A stretch of DNA of 5,929 nt, taken from assembly GCA_002342505.1 (NCBI GenBank), contig DDQB01000052.1, positions 18,673 through 24,601 on the forward strand. Reading direction: 5' to 3'. The notes under the pieces are model-generated. The model saw nothing but the letters and a program-made list of their open reading frames with translations, was not told the origin of the DNA and searched no databases. Source of the DNA: Acidaminococcaceae bacterium UBA2453 (GTDB lineage: Bacteria > Bacillota > Negativicutes > Acidaminococcales > Acidaminococcaceae). The position numbers and the translations under genes are program-made. This document shows positions 1 to 5,092 of the stretch, in pieces; position 1 is the stretch's first letter; every line of letters starts with the position of its first letter.

Positions 1-22
1 TCGAGTCTCGTTTTCCGCTCCA
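1..22 (+). tRNA. 3' end of a tRNA gene, probably tRNA-Gly (partial)
   Basis: These bases read as the T-loop remainder (TCGAGT), the 3' half of the T stem (CTCGT), an acceptor 3' strand TTTCCGC, discriminator T and an encoded CCA. The implied acceptor 5' strand is GCGGAAA. A GCGG start with a U discriminator is typical of bacterial tRNA-Gly. The anticodon lies outside the window, so the identity is inferred from the acceptor end only. Only one base separates it from the next tRNA, so the two are surely co-transcribed and this side is chromosomal. Confidence 0.8.
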
Positions 23-23
23 C

Positions 24-99
<76 letters not shown>

Positions 100-106
100 T
101 GAAAAT

Positions 107-149
107 AATCCCTCAAGTCCAATGAATAAGCGGATTTGAGGGGATTTTT
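107..149 (+). terminator. Rho-independent terminator of the tRNA cluster
   Basis: AATCCCTCAAGTCC (107-120) and GGATTTGAGGGGATT (132-146) form a stem of about 14 bp with one small irregularity around an 11-nt loop, followed directly by a run of T. It starts 8 bases after the tRNA-Trp CCA end, so it ends tRNA transcription. If integration occurred inside the tRNA 3' end, this terminator was supplied by the element. Confidence 0.85.
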
Positions 150-204
150 GTTTACTAAAAACGCTTTAATGTGTGAAAGCGAAAAGCGCCCCAAAATGCT
201 CAAA

Positions 205-238
205 GTGATACAAAAGTGATACAAAAAGTGATACAAAA
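205..238 (+). repeat. Three tandem GTGATACAAAA direct repeats (candidate integrase arm sites)
   Basis: The 11-mer GTGATACAAAA occurs at 205-215, 216-226 and 228-238, so the copies are phased about one helical turn apart (11 and 12 bp). They lie about 105 bp from the tRNA-Trp 3' end in non-coding DNA. Closely spaced short direct repeats beside a tRNA attachment site are typical of arm-type sites for the N-terminal domain of tyrosine integrases. No integrase gene is in the window, so this function is inferred. Confidence 0.6.
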
Positions 239-283
239 ACAGGCCATCAAAACCAAATTTCTTAAATAAAGTATTGCATTTAT

Positions 284-315
284 GTTAACTAAAATTAATG
301 ACAGGTTAACTACAA
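284..315 (+). repeat. GTTAACTA repeat pair, 21 bp apart
   Basis: GTTAACTAAAA (284-294) and GTTAACTACAA (305-315) repeat in the same orientation, two helical turns apart, each with the palindrome GTTAAC at its core. Same-face spacing next to the GTGATAC repeats suggests a second protein site in the attachment region, for example for an excisionase or a host factor. With only two copies in AT-rich DNA, chance is possible. Confidence 0.35.
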
Positions 316-398
316 TATTTTTAAAGAATGTGTCAACCATGCGGATTTACGCTTTTCTCTTTGTAATATGTGAACCCGTTTTCAAATTTTATAAAATA

Positions 399-520
399 GG
401 CAGGCGGTGCAGGGGTATCGACCGTGCATGCGCCCCCCGTCCGGGTAGTACCTTTTTCTGTCCGCTGCCAATACTCACAGCCATGAGCCTTCCTGCGTTG
501 CCCTGTGACCACGTTCTAAA
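399..520. other. GC-rich non-coding island of unknown function
   Basis: This block interrupts AT-rich spacer with a sharply higher GC content, including a C6 run (433-438), a GGTA-G-TACC palindrome (444-452) and an inverted repeat TCACAG/CTGTGA (475-480 and 503-508). No frame has a convincing start: plus-strand frames lack a Shine-Dalgarno, and a 59-codon minus frame (333-512) has only an unsupported GTG. The flanking spacer (100-398 and 521-570) shows no gene either, only the tRNA terminator and the repeats listed separately. Possible identities are a structured regulatory RNA (C4-antisense-like RNAs of P1/P4-type elements come to mind), a packaging (cos) site recognised by a helper phage, or relic DNA. 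None is shown by the sequence alone. Confidence 0.45.
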
Positions 521-570
521 TACTGGTTGATATAAATACATGCATCGATTAATTTAAAAGCGTTGTAGGG

Positions 571-605
571 GAAAATAAAAAGCTGGCAGCGATAGGCCAC
601 CAGCT
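571..605 (-). terminator. Rho-independent terminator of the distal minus-strand gene
   Basis: Read on the minus strand, AGCTGGTGGC, loop CTATC and GCTGCCAGCT form a 10-bp stem with two G-U pairs, followed by TTTTTATTTT. It begins 15 bases after the stop codon of the 621-911 gene and marks the end of element transcription before the attachment region. Confidence 0.9.
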
Positions 606-620
606 AAACAAAATGTTTTT

Positions 621-911
621 TTAACCTAAATCACTGCCACATTTAAACCCTGCCTTATAAACAACATCAACCAGATCATACAAATTGGTCATTGCTTCGT
701 TTTGTTCTTCATCCGTGCATGCGTGCTTTGTCAATTTGTTAATCAGTTCTTGTATTTTGCCGTCCTCTTTCATTAGCTCCTGTATATCCCGGTCAATAAA
801 ACCAATTAGATAAGCTTTCTGCTCATTCAAATTATAACTACCGCTCAGTTCTTTTAAAGTGTGTATATTTTTTGTGGTTGATTCATTAGCAAGTTGCATT
901 GATAATTTCAT
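621..911 (-). CDS. Unknown small helical protein, distal accessory gene
   Basis: A 96-residue protein I do not recognise. It has no signal peptide or membrane segment. It looks almost wholly alpha-helical, with charged amphipathic stretches around residues 28-48, 50-63 and 66-90, and ends in YKAGFKCGSDLG. The start is supported by AAAGGAAA six bases upstream of the ATG; a second in-frame Met at codon 5 is less well placed. It lies alone between the tandem-repeat array upstream and a strong terminator downstream, as the last gene before the tRNA attachment site. In satellites and small prophages that position often holds host- or phage-interference cargo, but nothing in the sequence shows such a role. 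Its C-terminal Gly/Cys-rich motif loosely resembles the GC[KH]Y motifs of the 2076-2507 protein. Confidence 0.75.
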   Translation of the reverse strand: MKLSMQLANESTTKNIHTLKELSGSYNLNEQKAYLIGFIDRDIQELMKEDGKIQELINKLTKHACTDEEQNEAMTNLYDLVDVVYKAGFKCGSDLG

Positions 912-938
912 TTTATTTTCCTTTCACTTTACATATCT

Positions 939-1038
939 CATTGATATTTCATTTCACATTCACATTGATAATACAATTCACATTGATAATCACATTGTTA
1001 TTTCATTTCACATTCATTAGCACATTGATATTTCATTT
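939..1038. repeat. CATTGATA short tandem-repeat array with six-base phasing
   Basis: CATTGATA or CATTGTTA starts at 939, 963, 981, 993 and 1023. All intervals (24, 18, 12, 30) are multiples of six. A longer unit, CATTGATATTTCATTTCACATT (939-960), recurs with one change at 993-1014 and in part at 1023-1038. On the minus strand the array is rich in AATGTG and AAATGA hexamers and contains many stops, so it is not coding. It sits directly upstream of the 621-911 gene. It could be an iteron set for an initiator, an operator array for a small DNA-binding protein such as the neighbouring ribbon-helix-helix product, or a simple-sequence expansion. Confidence 0.7.
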
Positions 1039-1058
1039 AAAATAGTTTAAAATAACAT

Positions 1059-1121
1059 TGTACCATGCTGTTTCCGTGTTTGGTACATTACGACCGCTTG
1101 ACATTTACAGTGCCAGGCGGT
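1059..1121. repeat. Two stacked inverted repeats after the RHH gene
   Basis: TGTACCA (1059-1065) is a perfect 7-bp inverted repeat of TGGTACA (1081-1087). ACCGCTTG (1093-1100) pairs over 8 bp, with one G-U, with CAGGCGGT (1114-1121). On the minus strand the second hairpin starts 13 bases after the stop codon of the 1135-1311 gene. The first is followed by the T-rich ATGTTATTTT, so the pair may terminate or stabilise that transcript. They also adjoin the CATTGATA array and could be part of the same control or replication site. Confidence 0.5.
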
Positions 1122-1134
1122 TTACCTTTTGTTG

Positions 1135-1311
1135 TTACTGCTTGCGTAAAGCCTGTAATTCATGGTATTTCTTTAGCAATTCGCTTTGCCGTTCATACTC
1201 ATCGGATAACAGTTTTTCAAGCAATGCATTTTTGCTCATGCCCATAGCATCAGACAGTTCCACAAGGATTTTACTTGCTTTATCGGAAAACTTAAAATTT
1301 TCTCTGCCCAT
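1135..1311 (-). CDS. Small ribbon-helix-helix (CopG/Arc-like) DNA-binding protein
   Basis: A 58-residue protein with the RHH layout. A short strand at residues 4-8 (ENFKF) would insert into the major groove, helix A spans about 10-23 (ending DAMGMS) and helix B about 26-38 (SKNALLEKLLSDE). A charged tail of about 20 residues follows. RHH proteins dimerise through the strand and bind short direct or inverted repeats as repressors, antitoxins or plasmid copy-number regulators. The frame opens further upstream at 1335, but those codons contain the Shine-Dalgarno GGGAGGTG, and the promoter would leave almost no leader, so the ATG at 1311 is the start. No toxin gene is adjacent, so an antitoxin role is unsupported. 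The CATTGATA array about 100 bp downstream is a plausible target. Confidence 0.75.
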   Translation of the reverse strand: MGRENFKFSDKASKILVELSDAMGMSKNALLEKLLSDEYERQSELLKKYHELQALRKQ

Positions 1312-1316
1312 TGTTT

Positions 1317-1323
1317 CACCTCC
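1317..1323 (-). promoter_or_regulatory. Ribosome binding site fixing the RHH start
   Basis: GGAGGTG on the minus strand, inside a longer AAGGGAGGGAGGTG, lies 5 bases before the ATG at 1311. It overlaps the first codons of the longer frame starting at 1335 and so rules against that start. Confidence 0.85.
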
Positions 1324-1347
1324 CTCCCTTGACATATTTACAAAGTT

Positions 1348-1376
1348 ATTGTATCATAGTTATTAAAGAAAGTAAA
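1348..1376 (-). promoter_or_regulatory. Sigma-A-type promoter of the RHH gene
   Basis: On the minus strand TTTACT (1371-1376) is followed after exactly 17 bases by TACAAT (1348-1353). The TG at -15/-14 in TGATACAAT makes an extended -10. Transcription would start near 1341, about 30 bases before the ATG at 1311. This gives the RHH gene its own promoter, separate from the replication operon that ends at 1727-1760. Confidence 0.75.
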
Positions 1377-1440
1377 GATAAATTAATAATTAAAGAATTG
1401 AAAGATTTTACAGAATGTACATTATCGGACGTAAAATAAC

Positions 1441-1490
1441 AGAGTGCTTGAAATGCAGTATTTATGCGGCTTTCAGCACTCTTTGTTTTT
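1441..1490. terminator. Long hairpin terminator, possibly bidirectional
   Basis: AGAGTGC (1441-1447) pairs with GCACTCT (1476-1482), and the stem continues through T-A and GAAA/TTTC to at least 12 bp. On the plus strand it is followed by TTTGTTTTT; on the minus strand by the weaker GTTATTTTA. No convincing plus-strand gene ends here. It may shield the RHH promoter (minus strand) from read-through, or stop rightward antisense transcription from reaching the replication genes. Confidence 0.65.
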
Positions 1491-1726
1491 GCGATAATAA
1501 TTATTGGCCTGTCTTTCATGCGAAAACAATAACCATTATGCTGTGTACACTGTACAGAAACTTAATGTTACATTTATTTGAAATTTAAACGAATAATACT
1601 AAAATACTGTAAAATCCTTTAAAATCGTTTCTGACGCATTTTAAATACTGACGCAATACTTTATATCCGTTTCCCTGTTTGCGTGCGTCTATGGCTTTAT
1701 ATGAAAGTCGGTTTTATAAAACTGTC
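1491..1726. other. Gene-free spacer with short direct repeats
   Basis: I see no credible gene here. From 1601 to 1630 three adjacent 10-mers begin AAAAT (AAAATACTGT, AAAATCCTTT, AAAATCGTTT). CTGACGCA occurs at 1631-1638 and 1648-1655, with its core inverted as TGCGTC at 1684-1689. GTGTACAC (1543-1550) and TGTACA (1551-1556) are adjacent perfect palindromes. The repeats may be protein-binding sites or a secondary replication site, but the copies are few and short. Confidence 0.4.
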
Positions 1727-1760
1727 AATAAAAATTCCGGCAGCGTGATTCACTGCCGGA
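1727..1760 (-). terminator. Rho-independent terminator of the replication operon
   Basis: TCCGGCAG (1736-1743) and CTGCCGGA (1753-1760) form a perfect 8-bp GC-rich stem with a 9-nt loop, followed on the minus strand by ATTTTTATT. It starts 7 bases past the stop codon of the VRR-NUC gene and closes the leftward operon. Confidence 0.93.
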
Positions 1761-1767
1761 TAATTCT

Positions 1768-2064
1768 TTAGAATAATGGTTTATAGGTTAGTAGTTCCGC
1801 AACATCATTCACAGACCTTGCAAGAATGTATCTGCAACCATGCTCTATACAGATTCTTTCAAACTGTTTTTGATGTTCAGACTGGCGGCCTGTTTCCGTC
1901 TTTACTTCGATATACACAGTGGTCCCGTCTTTCATAGCTATTAAATCACTTATGCCTTTATAACTGCCCAGTCCTTGGAAAATATAAAACACTGCCCATC
2001 CTGCCAGCCGCAAAGCGTCCGTAATACTGCGTCTAATATATGTTTCTGTCTGTGTCTTTGCCAT
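1768..2064 (-). CDS. VRR-NUC domain nuclease (phage type)
   Basis: A 98-residue single-domain protein matching the small phage VRR-NUC family of PD-(D/E)XK nucleases, which cleave branched or flap DNA and act as Holliday-junction resolvases during phage replication. The active-site pattern is clear: GISDLIA with Asp40, IEVK with Glu53 and Lys55, then QSEHQ (61-65) and a final strand YILARSVNDV (79-88). An N-terminal helix carries Glu7. Length is normal for the stand-alone family. The start is supported by AAAGGATG upstream, which overlaps the end of the preceding gene; only 11 bases separate the two, so translation is probably coupled. It is the last gene before the operon terminator and fits a role in processing replication intermediates made by the primase-helicase. 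Confidence 0.9.
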   Translation of the reverse strand: MAKTQTETYIRRSITDALRLAGWAVFYIFQGLGSYKGISDLIAMKDGTTVYIEVKTETGRQSEHQKQFERICIEHGCRYILARSVNDVAELLTYKPLF

Positions 2065-2075
2065 GGTATCATCCT

Positions 2076-2507
2076 TTATAAAACATAATCATCATTGTTA
2101 TAAATTTGCTGGATAGCATACTCAAGTTGATGATCTGCATAATGACATCCGCTATTAAATGCAATTTTGCCCATCGCCACAAGAAAAGAAAAGGATTCTT
2201 TGTTGATAGCTTGATAGGATTCTAAACTCACAGACAAGGCATAATTCAAACTGGAAACAAATACTTGATATACGTTTTCTGGCATAAAACCAGCCGTTAT
2301 CTGTGACTTCATATTTACCATGCGATATTTGCATCCCTGCCAAAAAAGCATATCACAAAATGTTAGAAACTCTTTATAACTGCAAGGCGATTTTTCTGTA
2401 GAATAATTTTTTAAAACATCTTCCATAAAACATTTATATTCCTCTTTTGGAATACTCCAGTCATCAAATACAAATTTTGATTCTGTTGATAATTTTAATG
2501 CGTTCAT
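2076..2507 (-). CDS. Unknown helical protein with two GC[KH]Y motifs
   Basis: A 143-residue protein I do not recognise. It is soluble and mainly helical, with a Lys/Glu-rich N-terminal part and two similar segments: FWQGCKYRMV at 55-64 and AFNSGCHYADHQ at 115-126, about 62 residues apart, suggesting an internal duplication of a helical unit. The frame is open back to 2555, but AGGAGG (2515-2520) lies 7 bases before the ATG at 2507 and falls inside the longer reading, so the shorter start is right. It lies between the origin-like repeats and the VRR-NUC gene with an 11-base gap to the latter, so it belongs to the replication operon. A replication accessory role is inferred from context only. 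Confidence 0.78.
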   Translation of the reverse strand: MNALKLSTESKFVFDDWSIPKEEYKCFMEDVLKNYSTEKSPCSYKEFLTFCDMLFWQGCKYRMVNMKSQITAGFMPENVYQVFVSSLNYALSVSLESYQAINKESFSFLVAMGKIAFNSGCHYADHQLEYAIQQIYNNDDYVL

Positions 2508-2514
2508 GTTTGTA

Positions 2515-2520
2515 CCTCCT
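2515..2520 (-). promoter_or_regulatory. Consensus Shine-Dalgarno fixing the 2507 start
   Basis: AGGAGG on the minus strand, 7 bases upstream of the ATG at 2507. A start at 2555 would place this site within the coding sequence and has no ribosome binding site of its own. Confidence 0.88.
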
Positions 2521-2547
2521 AAAATTTCACTTACTTTATCAGTTTTT

Positions 2548-2560
2548 ACACTCACAGTGT
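2548..2560. promoter_or_regulatory. ACACT-N3-AGTGT palindrome upstream of the 2076-2507 gene
   Basis: A perfect dyad with 5-bp arms and a 3-bp spacer, overlapping the outermost TTTTACACT repeat about 40 bases upstream of the start at 2507. It could be an operator or an additional initiator site. Confidence 0.35.
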
Positions 2561-2574
2561 GTTAGTCTGCACTT

Positions 2575-2760
2575 TCAAAAACCGCATGATTACTGGATTC
2601 TTTGCAAGGGGAGTGTAAAAGTGCATTTTTTTTCTTATTCTCTCTCTCTATATATAAATTGATTTATTATATTTGACTACAATAAGAAAAGTTTTTACAC
2701 TTTTACACTGCTGACCTCTCAAAACCGCATAAATACTTGATTTTTTCAAGTGCATTTTTT
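2575..2760. repeat. Imperfect duplicated segment flanking the AT-rich core
   Basis: The block at 2575-2630 resembles that at 2719-2760. Both read TC, A-run, CCGCAT, then TACT(G/T)GATT(C/T)TT, then CAA and GTGCATTTTT. The left copy carries a 13-14 base insertion holding the GTGTAAAA iteron. The same-orientation duplication brackets the AT-rich stretch and probably arose with the origin repeats. The right copy also holds an ACTTGA/TCAAGT hairpin overlapping the primase stop codon. Confidence 0.65.
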
Positions 2761-5076
2761 TGCAGTGAGTGCATTTTTTAGCGCAATTCCTGCAAAAACA
2801 AATCCTGTATTTCTTCGTACCTTTTTAAATCCGTGTGATTCCATACCAGCAGAAAACACTTTCAGACCTACCGTTTCATGTGTTGCTTTGCCGCCAGTCA
2901 ACCAGTCATTAAAGGATTCTTTGCCATGCTTCATTGGCATTTCATAACCGTTACCAATATCGCAACATTCAACAAACCACTGTGCAAGCAAATCATTATC
3001 ATCATAGAATTTATTTTTGATCTGTTTCATTTCCACCGATTCTTCACAAAGGCCGCCGCTTTGCCATTTCTGATAGCCTTCAAGCAACCACGCCATCACG
3101 TGCTGCAGTTCATTTACCTGTTGTAGTTTGCTTTTTAACGTGGTATCACGTTCTGCAATATTTGCCTTAAATGGTATGATAATCAAGCGCCTTTGTATGC
3201 CTGTATCCGTTGCGTCTGAAATATGAGGTAAATAATTTGACTGGATAATAATTTTGTGTGTTGGTTTCCATGTTGTCGGATTCTTTGCATACATTGCCCG
3301 TGCTGTGAGCGTGTCGCCGCCAGTCAACCATTTTATTTTCGCTTCATCCATCTTGCGTCCTAAACCGCTTTCGCTGCATAATACAAGGCGTTTCCCTCTG
3401 ATACTTAATAACTGCGCTGCTGGTGCTTCTCCGTTGCCTGTTTTGCTTTTCAATAAAACTTCCACTGGTATTTGTGTAGCATAATTGCCCATTGCTGCAG
3501 TAATTGTTTCAAGCAGAGTGCCTTTTCCTTTACCACCGCCACCATAAGCAATAACAAACTTTTCCTCTGATACATCCCCGGACAGGCAATATCCACAATA
3601 CCGCTGGAAATATTCCCTTGTTCCTGCGTCCGGCAAAACCTCTGTGAGTGTCTTTTCCCACAAACTATCATGGTAGTTATTATTGCCATCCGTACATCCA
3701 GCTATTTGTGTGATATAGTCGCATTTATTATGCGGATATTTTTCGCCAGTCTGCAAATTTATTGTGCCGTCTGGCATATTCAATAAATAAGACAGGACGT
3801 CAAATTGAGTAATACTTACATTCTGAAAGTCCTGCAACATATTTTTAGCTTTGGTTACATAAGGTGCATTGCAAGATTTTGTGAAAAAAGTTAAATAGTA
3901 TTGTTGCTGTTTTTCATCATCAACAAGTTTTTTAACCAGTCCTTTCATGAGCCGGAAAACATTGACAGTAATTGCAGTTAATTCGCTGCCGTCATTTTCC
4001 AGCCATTGTCTGCCGTTCCATTTATACCAGCTTTTTGTGTTACCGCAATATAGCCAGTCAGCGCCTTTTAATGCCTTGATACGTTCTGCGTTCCCTGCGT
4101 CTGAAAGTTCATAATAGAAAACTTCCTGCAATAGATTTTTATTCTTGCTATCAATCACTTTCTTTTCAAGTTCTTTGTAGCGTTCATCCTGTTTCTGCTT
4201 TGCGTATTCTTGCGGATTATAACCGCCCCGTGTACTGGCTCTGTTAATTGCTTCATTAATGGTTCTGTCTTGATAATCTTTTCGTCTTTGCCATTTATCA
4301 CGTTGCCCCAGTGCAGAAGCTGACATAATTTGCCGGATTTGTTCTTTATCCTGCGTCCACCATGCGATTAATTCTGCCAGTGCTTCATCCGCTCTGCTAT
4401 CATCATTGGCATAACTGGAAGTATCACCAAAATCAAACAGTCTTGAAAACTTATTGCCCTGTTTGCTTTGCCGGATTTTGTCTATCAGTTCTTGATTACT
4501 GACATTCACAGTTAAAAACCTTGTAGTGTTCGCTGCCCCTGTCTGTGAGTGTTCCGTCTTTTCCGGCAAATACTTATCCATAAATTGATAGATTTCTTTC
4601 TGCCTATCATTTACGGATTTGATAGGGGATAGCACATTGCCTGTCATAATGAAATATCTGCCACTGCGATAAATTTCAAGACCTTTCATATCATCTCTAG
4701 TGCCTTTTTTGCTGCCCCTTAATTTATCAGCCTTGCAAATAATGTGTATGCCTGTACCGCTGGTACTATATTCCGTGTAGCTGTCCAATAAGGAAATAAC
4801 TTCTTTTGCCAGTTCTGACAGTTCACCATTTATAACACAATCATCAATATCCACACCAACAAGGCCGCCCCCATCCTTAAAGACAAAACCGATTCCATCA
4901 TAATTTCCACCATTATATGCGGCCAGTGCTTCATCAAAAGTGCGCCAGTGTTTAGGATTTGTACTGCTTGCCCCGTAATCAGTGCCAGGGATTTTTGGTA
5001 TTTTCTTTCCATCTGTTAATTGCCAGTTGATCCATTGCGGCAGTGCTTTCAATTCTTGCGGTATATTTTCAAACAT
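2746..5076 (-). CDS. Primase-polymerase / SF3 helicase replication protein (P4-alpha/D5-like)
   Basis: A 776-residue fusion that should prime and unwind DNA at the element's own origin. The N-terminal part (about 1-170) looks like an archaeo-eukaryotic primase of the NrS-1-like prim-pol type: VDID with Asp76 and Asp78, SGTGIH with Ser106 and His111, and LEIYRSGRYF with Glu134. A charged linker (about 170-310) leads to a D5_N-like region (about 320-500), then a superfamily 3 helicase. Its Walker A is YGGGGKGKGT (511-520), Walker B ends LVLCSE (Glu569), the sensor is IIIQSN (Asn614), and IQRR gives arginines 629-630. Length is usual for the family. Upstream GGGGCGG is 7 bases from this ATG; an in-frame GTG at 5082 is closer to the ribosome site and less likely. 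It follows the HTH gene by about 16 bases, and its 3' end carries repeats of the likely origin. Confidence 0.92.
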   Translation of the reverse strand: MFENIPQELKALPQWINWQLTDGKKIPKIPGTDYGASSTNPKHWRTFDEALAAYNGGNYDGIGFVFKDGGGLVGVDIDDCVINGELSELAKEVISLLDSYTEYSTSGTGIHIICKADKLRGSKKGTRDDMKGLEIYRSGRYFIMTGNVLSPIKSVNDRQKEIYQFMDKYLPEKTEHSQTGAANTTRFLTVNVSNQELIDKIRQSKQGNKFSRLFDFGDTSSYANDDSRADEALAELIAWWTQDKEQIRQIMSASALGQRDKWQRRKDYQDRTINEAINRASTRGGYNPQEYAKQKQDERYKELEKKVIDSKNKNLLQEVFYYELSDAGNAERIKALKGADWLYCGNTKSWYKWNGRQWLENDGSELTAITVNVFRLMKGLVKKLVDDEKQQQYYLTFFTKSCNAPYVTKAKNMLQDFQNVSITQFDVLSYLLNMPDGTINLQTGEKYPHNKCDYITQIAGCTDGNNNYHDSLWEKTLTEVLPDAGTREYFQRYCGYCLSGDVSEEKFVIAYGGGGKGKGTLLETITAAMGNYATQIPVEVLLKSKTGNGEAPAAQLLSIRGKRLVLCSESGLGRKMDEAKIKWLTGGDTLTARAMYAKNPTTWKPTHKIIIQSNYLPHISDATDTGIQRRLIIIPFKANIAERDTTLKSKLQQVNELQHVMAWLLEGYQKWQSGGLCEESVEMKQIKNKFYDDNDLLAQWFVECCDIGNGYEMPMKHGKESFNDWLTGGKATHETVGLKVFSAGMESHGFKKVRRNTGFVFAGIALKNALTAKKCT

Positions 5077-5092
5077 ATTCACACCGCCCCTT

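Larger units (their letters stand above)
2541..2780. other. Candidate replication origin: inverted iterons flanking an AT-rich core
   Basis: AGTGTAAAAGTG (2612-2623) has a perfect 12-bp inverted copy at 2698-2709. Between them lie about 74 very AT-rich bases with a pyrimidine tract (2625-2649) and a TATATATA run. The 9-mer TTTTACACT occurs at 2544-2552, 2693-2701 and 2701-2709, and inverted at 2612-2620. A second motif, AGTGCATTTTT, occurs at 2620, 2749 and 2767, the last two inside the 3' end of the primase gene. The region lies immediately downstream of that gene. Iterons flanking an AT-rich segment beside the primase/rep gene is the published layout of SaPI and P4-type origins. Function is inferred. 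Confidence 0.6.

Noticed and set aside
333..512. Minus-strand 59-codon frame opposite the GC island
   Set aside because: Only a GTG start without a ribosome binding site; its openness follows from local GC content. Kept in mind as a possible relic but not called.
282..530. Plus-strand 82-codon frame across the attachment region and GC island
   Set aside because: No Shine-Dalgarno, composition shifts abruptly in the middle, Cys/Pro-rich second half, and recombinase-type repeats at its start; most likely a chance frame.
422..723. CCGTGCATGCG shared by 422-432 and 713-723
   Set aside because: An 11-base match centred on a palindrome is expected by chance in a window of this size.
939..1038. 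CRISPR array
   Set aside because: Units are too short and irregular, with no spacers of constant length and no cas genes.
1058..1366. Plus-strand 102-codon frame
   Set aside because: Antisense shadow of the RHH gene; no ribosome site and an unnatural Ser/Cys-rich composition.
1296..1439. Plus-strand open stretch ending in TAA just before the 1441 hairpin
   Set aside because: The stop-then-terminator placement is suggestive, but there is no usable start and it lies over the RHH promoter and ribosome site on the other strand.
1346..1519. Minus-strand 57-codon frame between the RHH gene and the nuclease gene
   Set aside because: No ribosome binding site, and it runs through both the long hairpin and the RHH promoter.
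1541..1557. CTGT-N9-ACAG resembling a proteobacterial LexA box
   Set aside because: The spacer is 9 instead of 8, there is no adjacent promoter or SOS gene, and Firmicutes LexA uses a different motif.
5076..5082. GTG start for the primase at 5082
   Set aside because: Leaves only 1 base to GGGGCGG or 4 to AAAAGGGG; the ATG at 5076 has normal spacing. Not fully excluded; it would add two residues.
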